Source: Pseudoselenomonas ruminantium
Lineage (GTDB): Bacteria; Bacillota; Negativicutes; Selenomonadales; Selenomonadaceae
DNA: 42,351 nucleotides
Reading direction: 5' to 3'
NCBI GenBank assembly: GCA_002448495.1
Contig: DJYL01000019.1
Location: 1 to 42,351 of the forward strand
Part shown: positions 6,318-14,414 of the stretch, piece after piece
How the letters are laid out: every line of letters begins with the position of its first letter
Position numbering within the stretch: the stretch's first letter is position 1
The notes under the pieces: generated by a model
Database searches by the model: none
What the model saw: the letters and a program-made list of their open reading frames with translations, nothing else
Told to the model about the DNA's origin: nothing
Position numbers and translations under genes: made by a program

Positions 6318-7837
6318 TTAAGATCCTGGAAAAAGCAATAGCGGCAATATCCCCGCAGTGGGCGTGTGAGCGTGCTTTTTATGCGGAAAGTTTGCGGGCG
6401 TATGAAGCCGGGGAAGTCAACCGCTTTAATGATGGCTGGTTACCGGTCAACACCGACACGGAAAACGCCGACAAGACGCAGCGGGATTTAATTAAGGCTC
6501 GCGCTCGTTATCTTGAAGATAACAGCGATATAGCGGGGGCAGCTATTGGTGGCATTGTTCGCAATGTGGTTGGTGTCGGCATTAAGCCCCAGGCGCGAAC
6601 TGGTAACGACGAACTGAATAAGCAGATAGAAAGCCTTTGGCAGGAATGGACAAGGGCAGAAAACTGCGACATTACGGGCCAGCAAACCTTTGAGGAGTTG
6701 CAGGCCCTTTTATTGCGCCGGAAAATCGTTGACGGGGAAATCCTGATCAAGAAAACCGTAAGCAAAAAAGGGAAATTCCCTTTGAAACTACAGGTTATTA
6801 AGTCGGATTTACTCAGTCAGTACATGCTTACAGCCCCAAAAACGGGCAATGTTATCCGCTCAGGCGTGGAACTGGATGCCCATTTGAAACCGCTTGCTTA
6901 CTGGATAGATAAGAAAAGCCCGGACGGCTTTATTCAGTATGACCCGGATAGAGTGCCGGCAAGGGAAATTATCCACTTATGGACACGGAAGCACCCGGAT
7001 CAGGTTCGTGGCATATCTGACCTTGCGCCGATAATCAAGCGGCTTAAGGACACGCAGGATTATTTGGATGCTGAAACCGTAGCGGCGCGCATTGCAGCCT
7101 GTTTTTCGGTTTTTATCACGACAAGTACCGGCACGCCGGGGGCGGCAGGACGTTTTACCAATACCAAAGATGCGGAGGGCAAAAAACTGCAGTCTATTCG
7201 TCCAGGTATGATTAAATACCTCGCACCGGGCGAAGAAGTGCAGACGGCAAACCCTTCTCGTGGAATGGCAAACGCAAGGGATTATATCAGCATTCAAGAA
7301 CGGTTGGCAGGCGCAGGTTTGGGACTGTCATATGAGCTTATGAGCCGTGACTTCAACAAAGCAAGTTTCAGCAGTGCCCGGCAAGGTATGCTGGAAGACC
7401 GCAAGACATTTGAACCTATGCAAAACTACATGGCAGCGCATTTATGCGCGCCTGTCTATCGTGAATGGCTGGATTTGTGCGTGATGGCTGGGCTAATCAA
7501 TATTCCGGACTATGCCCAAAACCGAGAGAAATATCAGCAATGCGATTGGGTAACGCCGGGTTGGGCCTGGATTGACCCGTCTAAAGAAGTGCAGGCTGAT
7601 ATCAACGCATTACAGAATGCGGGGAAAACACTGTCACAGTGGTGTGCAGAGCGCGGATATGACTGGCGTGAACAGCTGGAACAGATGGCTTTGGAGAAGA
7701 AAACTGCTGAGGCCATGGGGCTGACGTTGGCAATTCATACGCCGATTACGGTACAGGCTGCGCAAAGTAACCATGTGGATAATGAAAATGATGATGGAGG
7801 AAAAGAAAATGACGATGAAACCGAAGAGCAGGAATGA
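6314..7837 (+). CDS. phage portal protein (lambda gpB family)
   Basis: A 507-residue portal protein that would form the dodecameric DNA gate at one capsid vertex. It resembles the lambda family: an N-terminal region with RARYLEDNSDIAGAAIGGIVRNVVG, a central VKKGKF-like strand region with EIIHLWTRKHPDQVRG, and the C-terminal GLSYELMSRDFNKASFSSAR block that is typical of this family. Its start overlaps the gpW-like gene and its end overlaps the protease-capsid gene by 29 bases, so the three are translated as one unit. Confidence 0.9.
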   Translation: MIKILEKAIAAISPQWACERAFYAESLRAYEAGEVNRFNDGWLPVNTDTENADKTQRDLIKARARYLEDNSDIAGAAIGGIVRNVVGVGIKPQARTGNDELNKQIESLWQEWTRAENCDITGQQTFEELQALLLRRKIVDGEILIKKTVSKKGKFPLKLQVIKSDLLSQYMLTAPKTGNVIRSGVELDAHLKPLAYWIDKKSPDGFIQYDPDRVPAREIIHLWTRKHPDQVRGISDLAPIIKRLKDTQDYLDAETVAARIAACFSVFITTSTGTPGAAGRFTNTKDAEGKKLQSIRPGMIKYLAPGEEVQTANPSRGMANARDYISIQERLAGAGLGLSYELMSRDFNKASFSSARQGMLEDRKTFEPMQNYMAAHLCAPVYREWLDLCVMAGLINIPDYAQNREKYQQCDWVTPGWAWIDPSKEVQADINALQNAGKTLSQWCAERGYDWREQLEQMALEKKTAEAMGLTLAIHTPITVQAAQSNHVDNENDDGGKENDDETEEQE

Positions 7838-9689
7838 ACCCCAAAACCGTGACCTTTTTGGCACACTATCCTTGCGTGAAGCAGGGGAGGGCGGCGAAGA
7901 TAGCCGCGTAGTAGATTTATCTTTGTCGAGCGAAGAACCTTACAGCCGTTGGTTTGGCACGGAAATCTTAAGCCATGACGAAGGAGCTATTGATTTAACC
8001 CGGCTGCAGGAGCTGGGGGTAATGCTTTTCAACCATGACCGGAATACAGTCATAGGGAAAATTCTTTCTGTGGAACTGGATAAGGATGAGCGCAAACTGA
8101 GGGCCAGCGTACAGTTCGACGAGGACGAGGAAAGCGATAAGATTTATCAGAAAGTCAAGAGCGGCACGCTTAAAGGTGTGTCAGTAGGCTATATGGTAAA
8201 CGTGTGGGAAGATGTGGCAGAAGGTGCCACGAGTACAGACGGGCGGTTTACAGGCCCTTGTTCGGTGGCCACCCGTTGGACACCTTACGAATTATCTATA
8301 GTGTCTATCCCCGCCGATACCACGGTGGGAGTAGGCCGCAGTATGGAAAATCAGGAATTAGAGAATGGAGATGTAAAGATGAAAGATCAGAATACGCCGA
8401 CGGCAGCGGAAGGTACTCAGAATACGCCGCCGGTAAACGAAAATGAAGCCCGCGAGGCTGGCATGATGGCTGAACGCCAGCGTGTACAGGAAATCGGAGC
8501 TATGTGCCGTCAGTTTGGCATTGATGGCGAAAAATTTATCAAAGATGGTATGAGCGTGGAAGCCGCGCGGGCGGCTGTGCTGGAACAGCTGGCCAACGAG
8601 CGCAAGGCTCAGACTGTAACCGTGCAGGCTGATGAAATGGATAAATTCCGTGCTGCTGCAACGGATGGCCTGGCAATGCGTGCCGGTATCGGTATTGAAA
8701 AACCTGCTGCTGGTGCAGATGATTTCCGTGGCAAGCGCATGTTGCGCCTGGCCGCTGAATGTATCGAACGTGAGAAAAACGGCAATACCCGCAACATGGA
8801 TGATGAAACTCTTGTACGTGAGGCATTGACTGGCACGGGGGCATTTCCGGGCATTCTGTCCAATGTGGCGAATAAGTCCATGGCTCAGGCATATCAGGGA
8901 GCCCCCACGACTTACCAACTGTGGACGGCTAAAGGCAGCAACTCTGACTTTAAGCAGGCCACCCGCTACCGTCTGAGTGAAGCCGGCGAACTGGAAAAAA
9001 TCGGGGAAAACGGCGAATTTAAGCATGATGAAGTCAAGGAAAGCTCTGTAACGACTGGCATTGCCACCTATGGTAAGAGCTTTTCGCTCACTCGCCAGGC
9101 TATCATAAATGATGATATGGGAGCACTCAAAACCTTGCCGTCTATCCATGGCGCGGCCTGCCGCCGGATGATTAACAAGATGGTTTATGCCGTTTTGAAG
9201 GATAACCCCACCATTGAAGGCGCGGCACTTTTCCACGCAAATCATAAAAACTTGCAGACCGAGGGCCTTACGGTAGCCGGTTTGGGCAAAATCAAGGCGG
9301 CCATGGCTAAGCAGACAAATATTGGCGGCAAAGAGTTCTTGAACATTCAGCCGGCTTACCTGATTGTGCCGGTAGACCTGGAAGTTGAAGCGGCACAGCT
9401 TATCAATTCTGTGGTTGACCCGTCCAAGAACAACGCCACAATCAACCCCTTTGCCAACAAATTGAGCGTGATTGCAGATCCGGAACTTTCCGCCGCTAAT
9501 GTGTTCTATATGGCCGCTGCGCCGGGCATCGTGCCCACGATTGAAGTAACTAGCCTCAACGGCAACGAAACGCCGACGATGGAAAGCGCGGTGCAGTTTG
9601 ATACGCTGGGTATCAAATGGCGCATTTATTATGATGTAGGCGTGAACCTGCTTGACTTCCGTGGCATTCAGAAGAGCACGATTTCTTGA
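7809..9689 (+). CDS. prohead protease fused to major capsid protein
   Basis: A 626-residue fusion. Residues about 30-185 are a ClpP/U35-type prohead protease with H76 (MLFNHDR) and S125 (GVSVGY) as likely catalytic residues. A charged linker at about 190-270, rich in Glu and Gln, may be the scaffold. Residues about 285-626 are an HK97-fold capsid protein, with RQAIINDDMGAL and WRIYYDVGVNLLDFRG near the end. The protease would free the capsid subunit by self-cleavage. Start ATG 7809 has GGAGG eight bases upstream and overlaps the portal gene. Confidence 0.85.
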   Translation: MTMKPKSRNEPQNRDLFGTLSLREAGEGGEDSRVVDLSLSSEEPYSRWFGTEILSHDEGAIDLTRLQELGVMLFNHDRNTVIGKILSVELDKDERKLRASVQFDEDEESDKIYQKVKSGTLKGVSVGYMVNVWEDVAEGATSTDGRFTGPCSVATRWTPYELSIVSIPADTTVGVGRSMENQELENGDVKMKDQNTPTAAEGTQNTPPVNENEAREAGMMAERQRVQEIGAMCRQFGIDGEKFIKDGMSVEAARAAVLEQLANERKAQTVTVQADEMDKFRAAATDGLAMRAGIGIEKPAAGADDFRGKRMLRLAAECIEREKNGNTRNMDDETLVREALTGTGAFPGILSNVANKSMAQAYQGAPTTYQLWTAKGSNSDFKQATRYRLSEAGELEKIGENGEFKHDEVKESSVTTGIATYGKSFSLTRQAIINDDMGALKTLPSIHGAACRRMINKMVYAVLKDNPTIEGAALFHANHKNLQTEGLTVAGLGKIKAAMAKQTNIGGKEFLNIQPAYLIVPVDLEVEAAQLINSVVDPSKNNATINPFANKLSVIADPELSAANVFYMAAAPGIVPTIEVTSLNGNETPTMESAVQFDTLGIKWRIYYDVGVNLLDFRGIQKSTIS

Positions 9690-9704
9690 TGGGAGGTATA
9701 AAAC

Positions 9705-10037
9705 ATGGCTAAAGCGACTTTTATCCAAAAGGGCGATAATATCGACTATACTGCCGCCGCTGATATCGGTTATATGGACGTGGTGCCGTTGACTGACCGT
9801 ATTGGCGTGGCGCTGGAAAATATTGCAAACGGTGCTACGGGTACAGTGACGCTGACCGGCGTTTTTGAGTTCCCGGCAGCAACCGGTAGCGGCAAAGCAC
9901 TGACTGTTGGCGAAAAAGTTTACTGGGACGCAACTAATGGCGTAATTACGTCTACGGCCACAGATAACACTTTTGCGGGCCATGCCGTGGCGGCCAAGGC
10001 TGCGTCTGGCACAACCGCCCGCGTGAGGATTGGCTAA
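9705..10037 (+). CDS. capsid decoration protein, DUF2190-like
   Basis: A 110-residue, beta-rich, Gly/Ala/Thr-rich protein (ATFIQKGDNIDYTAAADI at the N-terminus; VGEKVYWDATNGVIT later) that fits the DUF2190 family of small capsid-stabilising proteins. It follows the capsid gene with a GGGAGG ribosome site and 15 bases of spacing. Such proteins bind the outside of HK97-fold shells in many copies. Confidence 0.75.
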   Translation: MAKATFIQKGDNIDYTAAADIGYMDVVPLTDRIGVALENIANGATGTVTLTGVFEFPAATGSGKALTVGEKVYWDATNGVITSTATDNTFAGHAVAAKAASGTTARVRIG

Positions 10038-10038
10038 A

Positions 10039-10386
10039 ATGAGTTTTAAGGATATGGTGGCGGCAGATATTTCCGCCGTCTTCCTTAATCCGGATGAATT
10101 TGGCGAAACACATAACTTGAATGGCAACGATTGCATTTGTGTTATTTCGTCAGATATGACAAATGACCGGCTGGCATCCATGCCGGGCGGAAAACGTACC
10201 CCGGATGGCTTGCATGGTGATTTCATCACAATATGCGTTAAGGCCAGTGATTTGCAGAAAGTACCGGTACAGGGCACGAATTTCAAGGTGGACGGGAAAA
10301 GGTATACCGTAGATTCCTGTACGGATGATATGGGGATGCTGACCATTACTTTAGGGGCTTATCGCATGGGAGGCGGTTTTCCATGA
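10039..10386 (+). CDS. head-tail joining protein (gpFII-like)
   Basis: A 115-residue protein with the layout of lambda gpFII: an N-terminal helical part (FKDMVAADISAVFLNPDEFG) followed by a beta barrel that ends in YTVDSCTDDMGMLTITLGAY. Proteins of this type plug the connector and make the surface to which the tail binds. Position between decoration protein and gpZ-like gene agrees. Start ATG 10039 is used; a TTG nine bases upstream is possible. Confidence 0.6.
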   Translation: MSFKDMVAADISAVFLNPDEFGETHNLNGNDCICVISSDMTNDRLASMPGGKRTPDGLHGDFITICVKASDLQKVPVQGTNFKVDGKRYTVDSCTDDMGMLTITLGAYRMGGGFP

Positions 10387-10952
10387 TTGAGATTGACGCC
10401 AGCGCATTGAATCGGGCGGAAAAATTACTGCAGGGCATACCGGGAGCGGCAAAAAAAGCCGCGACTACTGCAGCAAAGAAAACCGTGCGGGGTGCCAGGA
10501 AAGACGCTGTGCAGAAAGTCCGGGAACGCTACACGATAAAGAGCAGTTATGTCACGCGCACGATATCGTTTAGTACAAACCTGGGCGGGATGCAGTTTGG
10601 TTTTCATTCAAAAGGCCGTGTCAATGACCTGGCTTATTTCAAGCATTCGCCCGGAAGCGTGCCGAAAAGGCGGCCACCACGGGGGAAATATCTATATTCA
10701 CAGGTAGTAAAAGGACAGGGTGGCACTATTGCCCATGCTTTTCTTGCCAAAATGAGGAGCGGGCATATAGGTGTGTTCCGTCGTACAAGCGGAAATAGCA
10801 GTTTGCCAATCGCAAAACTATCCGGCCCGTCTACGCCGCAAATGCTTGGAAGTCCGACTGTAGCAGCTTTCATTCAGAAACGTATGGAGGAACGGCTGGC
10901 GGCGAATGTTGACCATGAAATTAACGCATTTTTGATGGGGTATAGGACATGA
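10383..10952 (+). CDS. minor tail protein Z-like
   Basis: A 189-residue protein resembling the prophage minor tail protein Z family. The N-terminal half is Ala/Lys-rich and helical (AAKKAATTAAKKTVRGARK), followed by VRERYTIKSSYVTRTI and a central FHSKGRVNDLAYF motif, then a helical C-terminus. In lambda, gpZ helps position the DNA end and complete the tail. Overlaps both neighbours by four bases. Confidence 0.75.
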   Translation: MIEIDASALNRAEKLLQGIPGAAKKAATTAAKKTVRGARKDAVQKVRERYTIKSSYVTRTISFSTNLGGMQFGFHSKGRVNDLAYFKHSPGSVPKRRPPRGKYLYSQVVKGQGGTIAHAFLAKMRSGHIGVFRRTSGNSSLPIAKLSGPSTPQMLGSPTVAAFIQKRMEERLAANVDHEINAFLMGYRT

Positions 10953-11443
10953 TGATTCCGGAAAGGCTAATTAACGGCCTGAAAGAAGAAATTTCCGTGG
11001 CGGTAAAAGATTACCGCATGAAAGCAGAAGGTCAAGCGGATAAAAAAGTAACTGTATATGCTCAGCATATCCCGAATGATGATTTTGAAGATGACAGTTA
11101 TTACCCGCTCGTTATTGTCAGTTTGCAAAAAGTCGAAGATGCAGAACCTTTAGAGGGGACTGGCTCGACGGCAACCGTAGGCATTACTTTCGGTGTATAC
11201 GGTGAAGATAAAATGGCGTGGGTAGACTTATTAAGCATCATGGAACGGGTACGGCAGAGACTTTTGATATTCCGTAAAATTGACCGCCGATTCCGTCTTA
11301 TACTGCCGACGAGGTTTGAGACAATCGAAAACCAGCCGTACCCGTTTTGGTTTGGCTATGGAACGGTTGCTTATCAGATAGGCCAGCCAAACGAACAGAT
11401 GGCTGATAATTGGGATCGAATAATGGAGGAGGACAACCAATGA
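10949..11443 (+). CDS. putative tail terminator/completion protein
   Basis: A 164-residue protein of mixed alpha/beta character (YYPLVIVSLQKVEDAE, GSTATVGITFGVYGED, WVDLLSIMERVRQRLL). Size, order (after gpZ-like, before sheath) and the pattern of strands plus a helix resemble the tail terminator proteins that cap the tail tube. I do not recognise a named family in the sequence, so the role rests mainly on position. ATG 10949 and ATG 10952 are both possible starts. Confidence 0.5.
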   Translation: MMIPERLINGLKEEISVAVKDYRMKAEGQADKKVTVYAQHIPNDDFEDDSYYPLVIVSLQKVEDAEPLEGTGSTATVGITFGVYGEDKMAWVDLLSIMERVRQRLLIFRKIDRRFRLILPTRFETIENQPYPFWFGYGTVAYQIGQPNEQMADNWDRIMEEDNQ

Positions 11444-11742
11444 GTGAGAAAAAAGTAGCTGAAAAAGCTGCGGAAAACACCGCTAAAGCGAAAAAGCAGG
11501 CAGTGGAAAAGCTTGAAACCGTTGTGTATATTGGCCCGAACAAGCTAATGGACGGTTTGAAGCAGTATGCAGTATATCGCGGGCGGCCGGATGAGCTGAT
11601 TAAAACGGCGGCCATGAAGTACAAGAACATTACACGCTTGTTTGTGCCGGTTGATGGCTTGAACGATGCTATGGCAGCGGTAGAAAAGAAAGGTACGCCG
11701 GTTAACCTGGCATATAACGAAATGATGGGGGCGAATGAATAA
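11440..11742 (+). CDS. small hypothetical tail-region protein
   Basis: A 100-residue protein starting at ATG 11440 behind GGAGGAGG. The first 25 residues are a charged Ala/Lys/Glu helix; the rest is a small alpha/beta region (VVYIGPNKLMDG, NITRLFVPVDGLNDAM). It abuts the sheath gene (TAATGG overlap). In other contractile phages a small gene often sits here, but I cannot name this one. Confidence 0.6.
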   Translation: MSEKKVAEKAAENTAKAKKQAVEKLETVVYIGPNKLMDGLKQYAVYRGRPDELIKTAAMKYKNITRLFVPVDGLNDAMAAVEKKGTPVNLAYNEMMGANE

Positions 11743-13196
11743 TGGCATACAAACACGGCATATATACTAGTGAACAGGCCACGTCGCTGGTTTCTATGAC
11801 CCAAACGGATAGTGGATTGATTGTGGCAGTAGGTACGGCACCTGTGCATTTAGCGAATACGCCGGCCGATGCAAATACCCCATTGCTCTGCTATACGTAC
11901 AAAGAGGCTGTGGCTGCGCTGGGATATTCGGACGACTGGAAAAAATACACGCTTTGCGAAATGATGAAAACGCATTTTGCCTTGTTCAATATGGCGCCGA
12001 TTGTTTTTATCAATGTTTTGGATAAGAGCAAAAACGCACATAAAACGGAGCAGTCAAAATCCTTTAATATCGTGGACGGCGTTGTAACGGTAACGGATCC
12101 GGTGCTTGTTGATACGTTGGCAGTAAAGGCGTCTGCAGATGCGGCAACGCCGTATGTATTGGATACGGATTATACTGCAGCCTATAACGATGATGGCGCA
12201 GTAGTTATTACGCCGATTGCGGGCGGAGATATTTCCCCGGAAGCAACAACGCTCTATCTGACCTATACCATGTTGAACCCGGAAGGCGTAGTGAACGCAG
12301 ATATTATTGGCGGTGTAAATAATATTACCGGCAAAACGGAAGGTTTGGAACTGATTGATGAAATCTATCCGCGCTTTGGCATTGTTCCCGGCATCATTGT
12401 AGCGCCGGGGTGGTCACATAATACCGATGTGGCCGCTGTGATGAAAGCAAAAGAGCATAATATTTGCGGTCATTTCAATGCAATATCCATTTGCGATATT
12501 CCTACGGATACGGTTAAGAGTTACACGCAGGCCAGCGCATGGAAGAATAACAACAATTTTGCCGATAAAGATTGCCTGCTTTGCTGGCCCCTACTGACTT
12601 TGGGCGGGCAGAAATACCACATATCCGGTCAGCTGGCATCGCTTATGAATTATACGGATAGTCAGCATGATGATATCCCGTATTACTCCCCGTCGAACAA
12701 GTCCCTGCAGGCGGACGGTGCTTGTCTTGCTGACGGCACAGAAGTATTCCTTAATTCGGCGCAGGGGGCGTACTTGAATGGCCAGGGCATTGTAACGGCG
12801 CTAAACTTTGTCGGCGGCTGGAAAGCATGGGGCAATCGTACCACAGCTTACCCAAGCAATACTGATCCGAAAGATAATTTCGTGAGCAACCGCCGCATGT
12901 TCAACTGGGTGGGCTCGACGCTGATAACGTCTTTCTGGTCGAAGATTGATGATCCTACGAATAAGCGCCTTGTTGAAACAATTGTGGATAGTGCCAACAT
13001 TTGGCTGAATGGCCTGACAGCAAAAGGCGCTTTGCTGGGCGGACGTGTTGAGTTCCGGGAAGATGAAAATCCTCAGACGGATCTCATGGACGGGAAATCA
13101 CGCTTCCATGTTTATATGACACCACCGTCCCCGGCCCGCGACATTGAGTTTGTTCAAGAATATGATACGCAATATATTTCGACGCTGTTTGCGTGA
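11742..13196 (+). CDS. contractile tail sheath protein
   Basis: A 484-residue sheath protein, which identifies the phage as a myovirus. The N-terminus (MAYKHGIYTSEQAT) and the C-terminal domain carry family hallmarks: FVSNRRMFNWVGSTLITSFW, IDDPTNKRLVETIVDSANIW and a last segment IEFVQEYDTQYI. Sheath subunits surround the tube and shorten on infection to drive it through the envelope. It is followed 22 bases later by the tube gene, the standard order. Confidence 0.92.
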   Translation: MAYKHGIYTSEQATSLVSMTQTDSGLIVAVGTAPVHLANTPADANTPLLCYTYKEAVAALGYSDDWKKYTLCEMMKTHFALFNMAPIVFINVLDKSKNAHKTEQSKSFNIVDGVVTVTDPVLVDTLAVKASADAATPYVLDTDYTAAYNDDGAVVITPIAGGDISPEATTLYLTYTMLNPEGVVNADIIGGVNNITGKTEGLELIDEIYPRFGIVPGIIVAPGWSHNTDVAAVMKAKEHNICGHFNAISICDIPTDTVKSYTQASAWKNNNNFADKDCLLCWPLLTLGGQKYHISGQLASLMNYTDSQHDDIPYYSPSNKSLQADGACLADGTEVFLNSAQGAYLNGQGIVTALNFVGGWKAWGNRTTAYPSNTDPKDNFVSNRRMFNWVGSTLITSFWSKIDDPTNKRLVETIVDSANIWLNGLTAKGALLGGRVEFREDENPQTDLMDGKSRFHVYMTPPSPARDIEFVQEYDTQYISTLFA

Positions 13197-13218
13197 TAGA
13201 TGAGGAGGTATAGAGACA

Positions 13219-13746
13219 ATGGCAAATGTCAATATTGTACGTGACAAGCTGGTAAATTTTGAGGTATATATTGCTGGCGGTCGTAAGCTGGGCATGGCAG
13301 ATATTACCTTGCCTAGCATTGAATATAAAACAGCCACCTTGTCCGGTGCTGGCATTGGCGGCGAAATCGAAATGCCGACACCGGGGCAGACTTCCAGCAT
13401 GGAGCTGGAAATCAACTGGCGCACAATCAATGATGATAACGCCGCTTTGCTGGGGGTAAAGGCCCATGACCTTGAACTGCGTGGTGCCAATGAGAACTAT
13501 GATGCAGGTACAGGCGAACTTATCACGGAAGCCGTAAAAATCAATGTCCGCACCTTGCCAAAGAAAGGCGACCTGGGCGGCCTTAAGCCGGCAGATCATA
13601 CCGACACCAAGAGCACGTTGGAAGTCATCTACTTCAAGGAAACCATTGACGGCAAGCGTCAGATTGAGATTGATAAGCTGAACTACATTCACTATGTAAA
13701 CGGCGTGGATTATCTTGAAGGTGTAAGAAGAGCTTTGGGCTTGTAA
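13219..13746 (+). CDS. major tail tube protein (P2 FII-like)
   Basis: A 175-residue inner tube protein of the P2 FII family: DKLVNFEVYIAGGRKLGMAD at the N-terminus, central GEIEMPTPGQTSSMELEINW, and TLEVIYFKETIDGKRQIEID toward the end. It polymerises around the tape measure to form the tube inside the sheath. Strong GAGGAGG site upstream. Confidence 0.92.
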   Translation: MANVNIVRDKLVNFEVYIAGGRKLGMADITLPSIEYKTATLSGAGIGGEIEMPTPGQTSSMELEINWRTINDDNAALLGVKAHDLELRGANENYDAGTGELITEAVKINVRTLPKKGDLGGLKPADHTDTKSTLEVIYFKETIDGKRQIEIDKLNYIHYVNGVDYLEGVRRALGL

Positions 13747-13748
13747 AA

Positions 13749-13783
13749 AAAGAAAAAGGGGCAAGCCGATAACGGCAAGCCCC
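13749..13783 (-). terminator. minus-oriented terminator hairpin after tube gene
   Basis: GGGGC at 13758-13762 pairs with GCCCC at 13779-13783, with an inner GCC/GGC stem. Read on the minus strand the hairpin is followed by T5-C-T7, a good U-tract, while the plus strand has only TGATTATT. It could stop antisense transcription into the tube gene, or act as an RNA structure between tube and chaperone genes. Confidence 0.5.
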
Positions 13784-13804
13784 TGATTATTGGAGGTATA
13801 GAAA

Positions 13805-14095
13805 ATGGCAGAAGGATATACGAAACTTGATTTGGAAAACCTGGAAACACGGTTGGATGAGCTGGATAGTGATGCGTTTATCACTGCAGAAAGGGAGTGC
13901 CGCAAAAGTGCTGACCCCACGCCGGATTTGATTTATAGCAGTGTCTTTTGCGCAAAACTGGCAGCGGCTGCCTTAGAAGCACCTTATGCTCAGATTAAGG
14001 CATTGAAAATGCCGGTATTTGTGGCTGTGGTCGAGAGAACCCGGAATTTTTTATTAAAAACTTTGGCCGGGACGGTAATCCCGTCCGACAACTGA
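13805..14095 (+). CDS. tail assembly chaperone, short form (gpE-like)
   Basis: A 96-residue mostly helical protein located between the tube and tape-measure genes, the position of the tail assembly chaperone in all long-tailed phages. It coats the tape measure during tube assembly. The 3' end carries a slippery heptamer at 14047-14053, so a longer product is also expected. Start ATG 13805 follows TGGAGG. Confidence 0.8.
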   Translation: MAEGYTKLDLENLETRLDELDSDAFITAERECRKSADPTPDLIYSSVFCAKLAAAALEAPYAQIKALKMPVFVAVVERTRNFLLKTLAGTVIPSDN

Positions 14096-14205
14096 GGCTC
14101 ATTATTTTCAAATTGCGGGATGCAGAAAGTATGGAGTACTGGCAAGGGCAGACAATGCGGGAATTGTCTGACTGGCTGGACGTGATAAAAGCGTCTAAAG
14201 AATAA
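13805..14205 (+). CDS. tail assembly chaperone, -1 frameshift form (gpE-E'-like)
   Basis: Reading slips back one base at T-TTT-TTA (14047-14053), and the -1 frame stays open to TAA at 14203-14205, giving about 133 residues. The added segment ends WQGQTMRELSDWLDVIKASK, rich in Trp and charged residues like other E' extensions. Frameshifted chaperones (gpG/gpGT in lambda, E/E' in P2) are a conserved feature of this gene position. The fusion form is an inference from the heptamer and the open frame. Confidence 0.75.
14047..14075 (+). promoter_or_regulatory. -1 programmed frameshift site
   Basis: The heptamer TTTTTTA lies in frame as T-TTT-TTA, the classical X-XXY-YYZ pattern. Sixteen bases downstream GGACGG (14070-14075) can pair with CCGTCC (14081-14086), which may act as a weak stimulator. 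Confidence 0.75.
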
Positions 14206-14230
14206 AAAAAGCCCCGCCGGATGGCGGAGC
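14203..14230 (-). terminator. intrinsic terminator of minus-strand small gene
   Basis: On the minus strand GCTCCGCC (14230-14223) pairs with GGCGGGGC (14218-14211), loop ATCC, followed by TTTTTTTATT. The one imperfect pair is a G-U wobble only when read on the minus strand, and the U-tract exists only on that side. It lies just after the stop codon of the minus-strand frame at 14235. Confidence 0.75.
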
Positions 14231-14234
14231 AGAA

Positions 14235-14354
14235 TCAGGCATGTTTGATGAAATCATAGACACCAGCGAGGATACCGAGAAAACCGCTGATGACAATCAA
14301 ACCACCGATACAGATAACGGCAACGAGGCCGAGACCACTAAATAAAGCAAGCAT
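14235..14354 (-). CDS. 39-residue membrane peptide, minus strand inside tail operon
   Basis: Transcribed against the tail operon in the only gap between chaperone and tape measure. The 39 residues are almost wholly hydrophobic and Gly-rich (MLALFSGLGLVAVICIGG, then VISGFLGILAGVYDF) and end FIKHA; one long or two short membrane passes fit. It has an AGGGGGTG ribosome site seven bases before ATG, an extended -10 promoter upstream and a terminator right after the stop. It is too short for ordinary gene callers. Possible roles are a lysogenic-conversion or exclusion peptide or a type I toxin; the sequence does not decide. Confidence 0.6.
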   Translation of the reverse strand: MLALFSGLGLVAVICIGGLIVISGFLGILAGVYDFIKHA

Positions 14355-14388
14355 TCTAAGCACCCCCTGTAATTATCTTTATACGTTT

Positions 14389-14397
14389 ATTATATCA
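14389..14397 (-). promoter_or_regulatory. extended -10 promoter for the 39-aa minus gene
   Basis: Read on the minus strand, TGATATAAT is a perfect -10 box TATAAT with the TGn extension, about 35 bases before the ATG at 14354. No good -35 box is seen, which is acceptable for extended -10 promoters. Confidence 0.55.
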
Positions 14398-14414
14398 GAA
14401 AGGAGGCGGTTTTT

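Noticed and set aside
8358..10346. 662-residue open frame on the minus strand
   Set aside because: It lies wholly opposite the protease-capsid, decoration and joining genes, has no ribosome site or recognisable domain, and its His/Cys/Arg-rich composition is that of an antisense shadow.
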